From FEN-1139 sp964396375 (lineage in GTDB: Bacteria > Myxococcota_A > Polyangia > Polyangiales > Polyangiaceae), in the NCBI GenBank assembly GCA_964396375.1, contig CAYNEY010000015.1:44985-108984 (forward strand): a DNA stretch of 64,000 nt. The letters are read 5' to 3'. Below the pieces are notes generated by a model that saw only the letters and a program-made list of their open reading frames with translations, was not told the DNA's origin and did not search any database. This document shows positions 63,610-64,000 of the stretch, piece after piece. Position 1 is the stretch's first letter. Each line of letters begins with the position of its first letter. A program made the translations under genes and the position numbers.

Positions 63610-64000
63610 TCACGCCACGAACAGCTTGGCCTGGTCGCGGCGAAGCTCAGCCATCGCCGACTCGGGGAAGCGGAACAGGGATCCGAACAGGCGTGCGGTC
63701 AAACCCAGGATCTGACGAAACTTGTAGGCGTCATGGTGGGCCTCTCCGCGCTGCTCGGAGGCCTGCCAGCTTCGAGCATCCGAGATTCGAAGCTCGACGG
63801 AAAGGGTGTGCTGCTCTGTTTCTTTGGCGATCCGATCTCGCTTAGCGTACTCCAAAGTGCCCGGGATCAGGATCCGCCGGGTGGCAGCGTCGCGGTGGAT
63901 GGGCACCGAGAAGTTGAGCTTGCACTGAAACTTGCGGTGCTCATGGGCGGAGTGTTGGTTGGTGCGGGTGTTGACTCCAAGCGCGCGAAAGAAGGCGCGC
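63610..64000 (-). CDS. Hypothetical protein, C-terminal part (cut by the right edge)
   Basis: A minus-strand frame stays open from the window edge to the stop at 63610 (about 129 residues, no start seen). It reads LGVNTRTNQHSAHEHRKFQC, then LNFSVPIHRDAATRRILIPG and KFRQILGLTARLFGSLFRFP. No family was recognised. It ends shortly before the operator of the TonB receptor operon on the same strand and should be a separate transcript if the operator marks a promoter. Confidence 0.6.
   Translation of the reverse strand, partial: RAFFRALGVNTRTNQHSAHEHRKFQCKLNFSVPIHRDAATRRILIPGTLEYAKRDRIAKETEQHTLSVELRISDARSWQASEQRGEAHHDAYKFRQILGLTARLFGSLFRFPESAMAELRRDQAKLFVA

Overview
The window is GC-rich, densely packed chromosomal DNA. 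It almost certainly comes from a myxobacterium (Myxococcota), probably of the Polyangiales type. The evidence is many lipoproteins with long Gly-rich linkers, a MYXO-CTERM tail, a stand-alone MglA-like GTPase, several type IV pilin genes behind a PilR-type regulator, a very large TPR protein, PEGA/proline-rich proteins and a complete chemotaxis cluster. One run of 100 Ns (47735-47834) marks an assembly gap inside a coding tandem repeat, so this is a draft assembly. No phage, insertion sequence, integrase or CRISPR array was seen.

Layout. 1-234: cut end of an unidentified minus-strand gene. 295-2747 (-): a translationally coupled four-gene operon of an ECF-like sigma factor, a single-pass membrane protein (probable anti-sigma factor) and two lipoproteins. 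2976-5704 (+): rhomboid protease, MglA-like GTPase with a long C-terminal extension, small lipoprotein. 5918-7846 (+): OmpA-family protein with calcium-binding-type repeats, followed by a strong terminator. 8200-11912: a convergent pair of plant-polysaccharide enzymes, a GH51 arabinofuranosidase and a PL1 pectate lyase. 11985-15145 (-): lipoprotein and aldehyde dehydrogenase. 15273-20253 (+): PilR-type activator, three prepilins, a fourth pilin-like protein without a prepilin motif, and a TPR-like protein. 20408-25667 (-): PEGA-domain protein and a NAGPA-like protein. 25862-26293 (+): small lipoprotein. 26389-30269 (-): pyrC-carA-rimO. 30367-36674 (+): 1890-residue TPR protein and a TM2 protein. 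36945-37031: tRNA-Leu(CAG).

38296-41879 (+) is a compact operon of a RecA/DnaB-like ATPase with an altered Walker A, an XPB-type helicase and a DUF790/Bax1 nuclease. This resembles the archaeal XPB-Bax1 repair pair with an added partner. It is followed by a CorA-like transporter with a changed GMN motif, an ABC-F protein, a sugar-nucleotide epimerase and an M6-type metalloprotease carrying the gap.

48120-57984 is a chemotaxis system. The minus-strand operon runs STAS, CheY, CheA, CheW, MCP, CheR (with a degenerate CheD-like tail) and a soluble MCP-like protein. A lone receiver protein, a frameshifted HDOD gene and CheB lie beside it. 58606-63554 (-) looks like a metal-uptake regulon: a TonB-dependent receptor with a TonB-like domain, two lipoproteins and a Fur-family repressor, with matching GCAAC-N3-GTTGC palindromes in front of two of its transcription units. 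The window ends inside an unidentified minus-strand gene.
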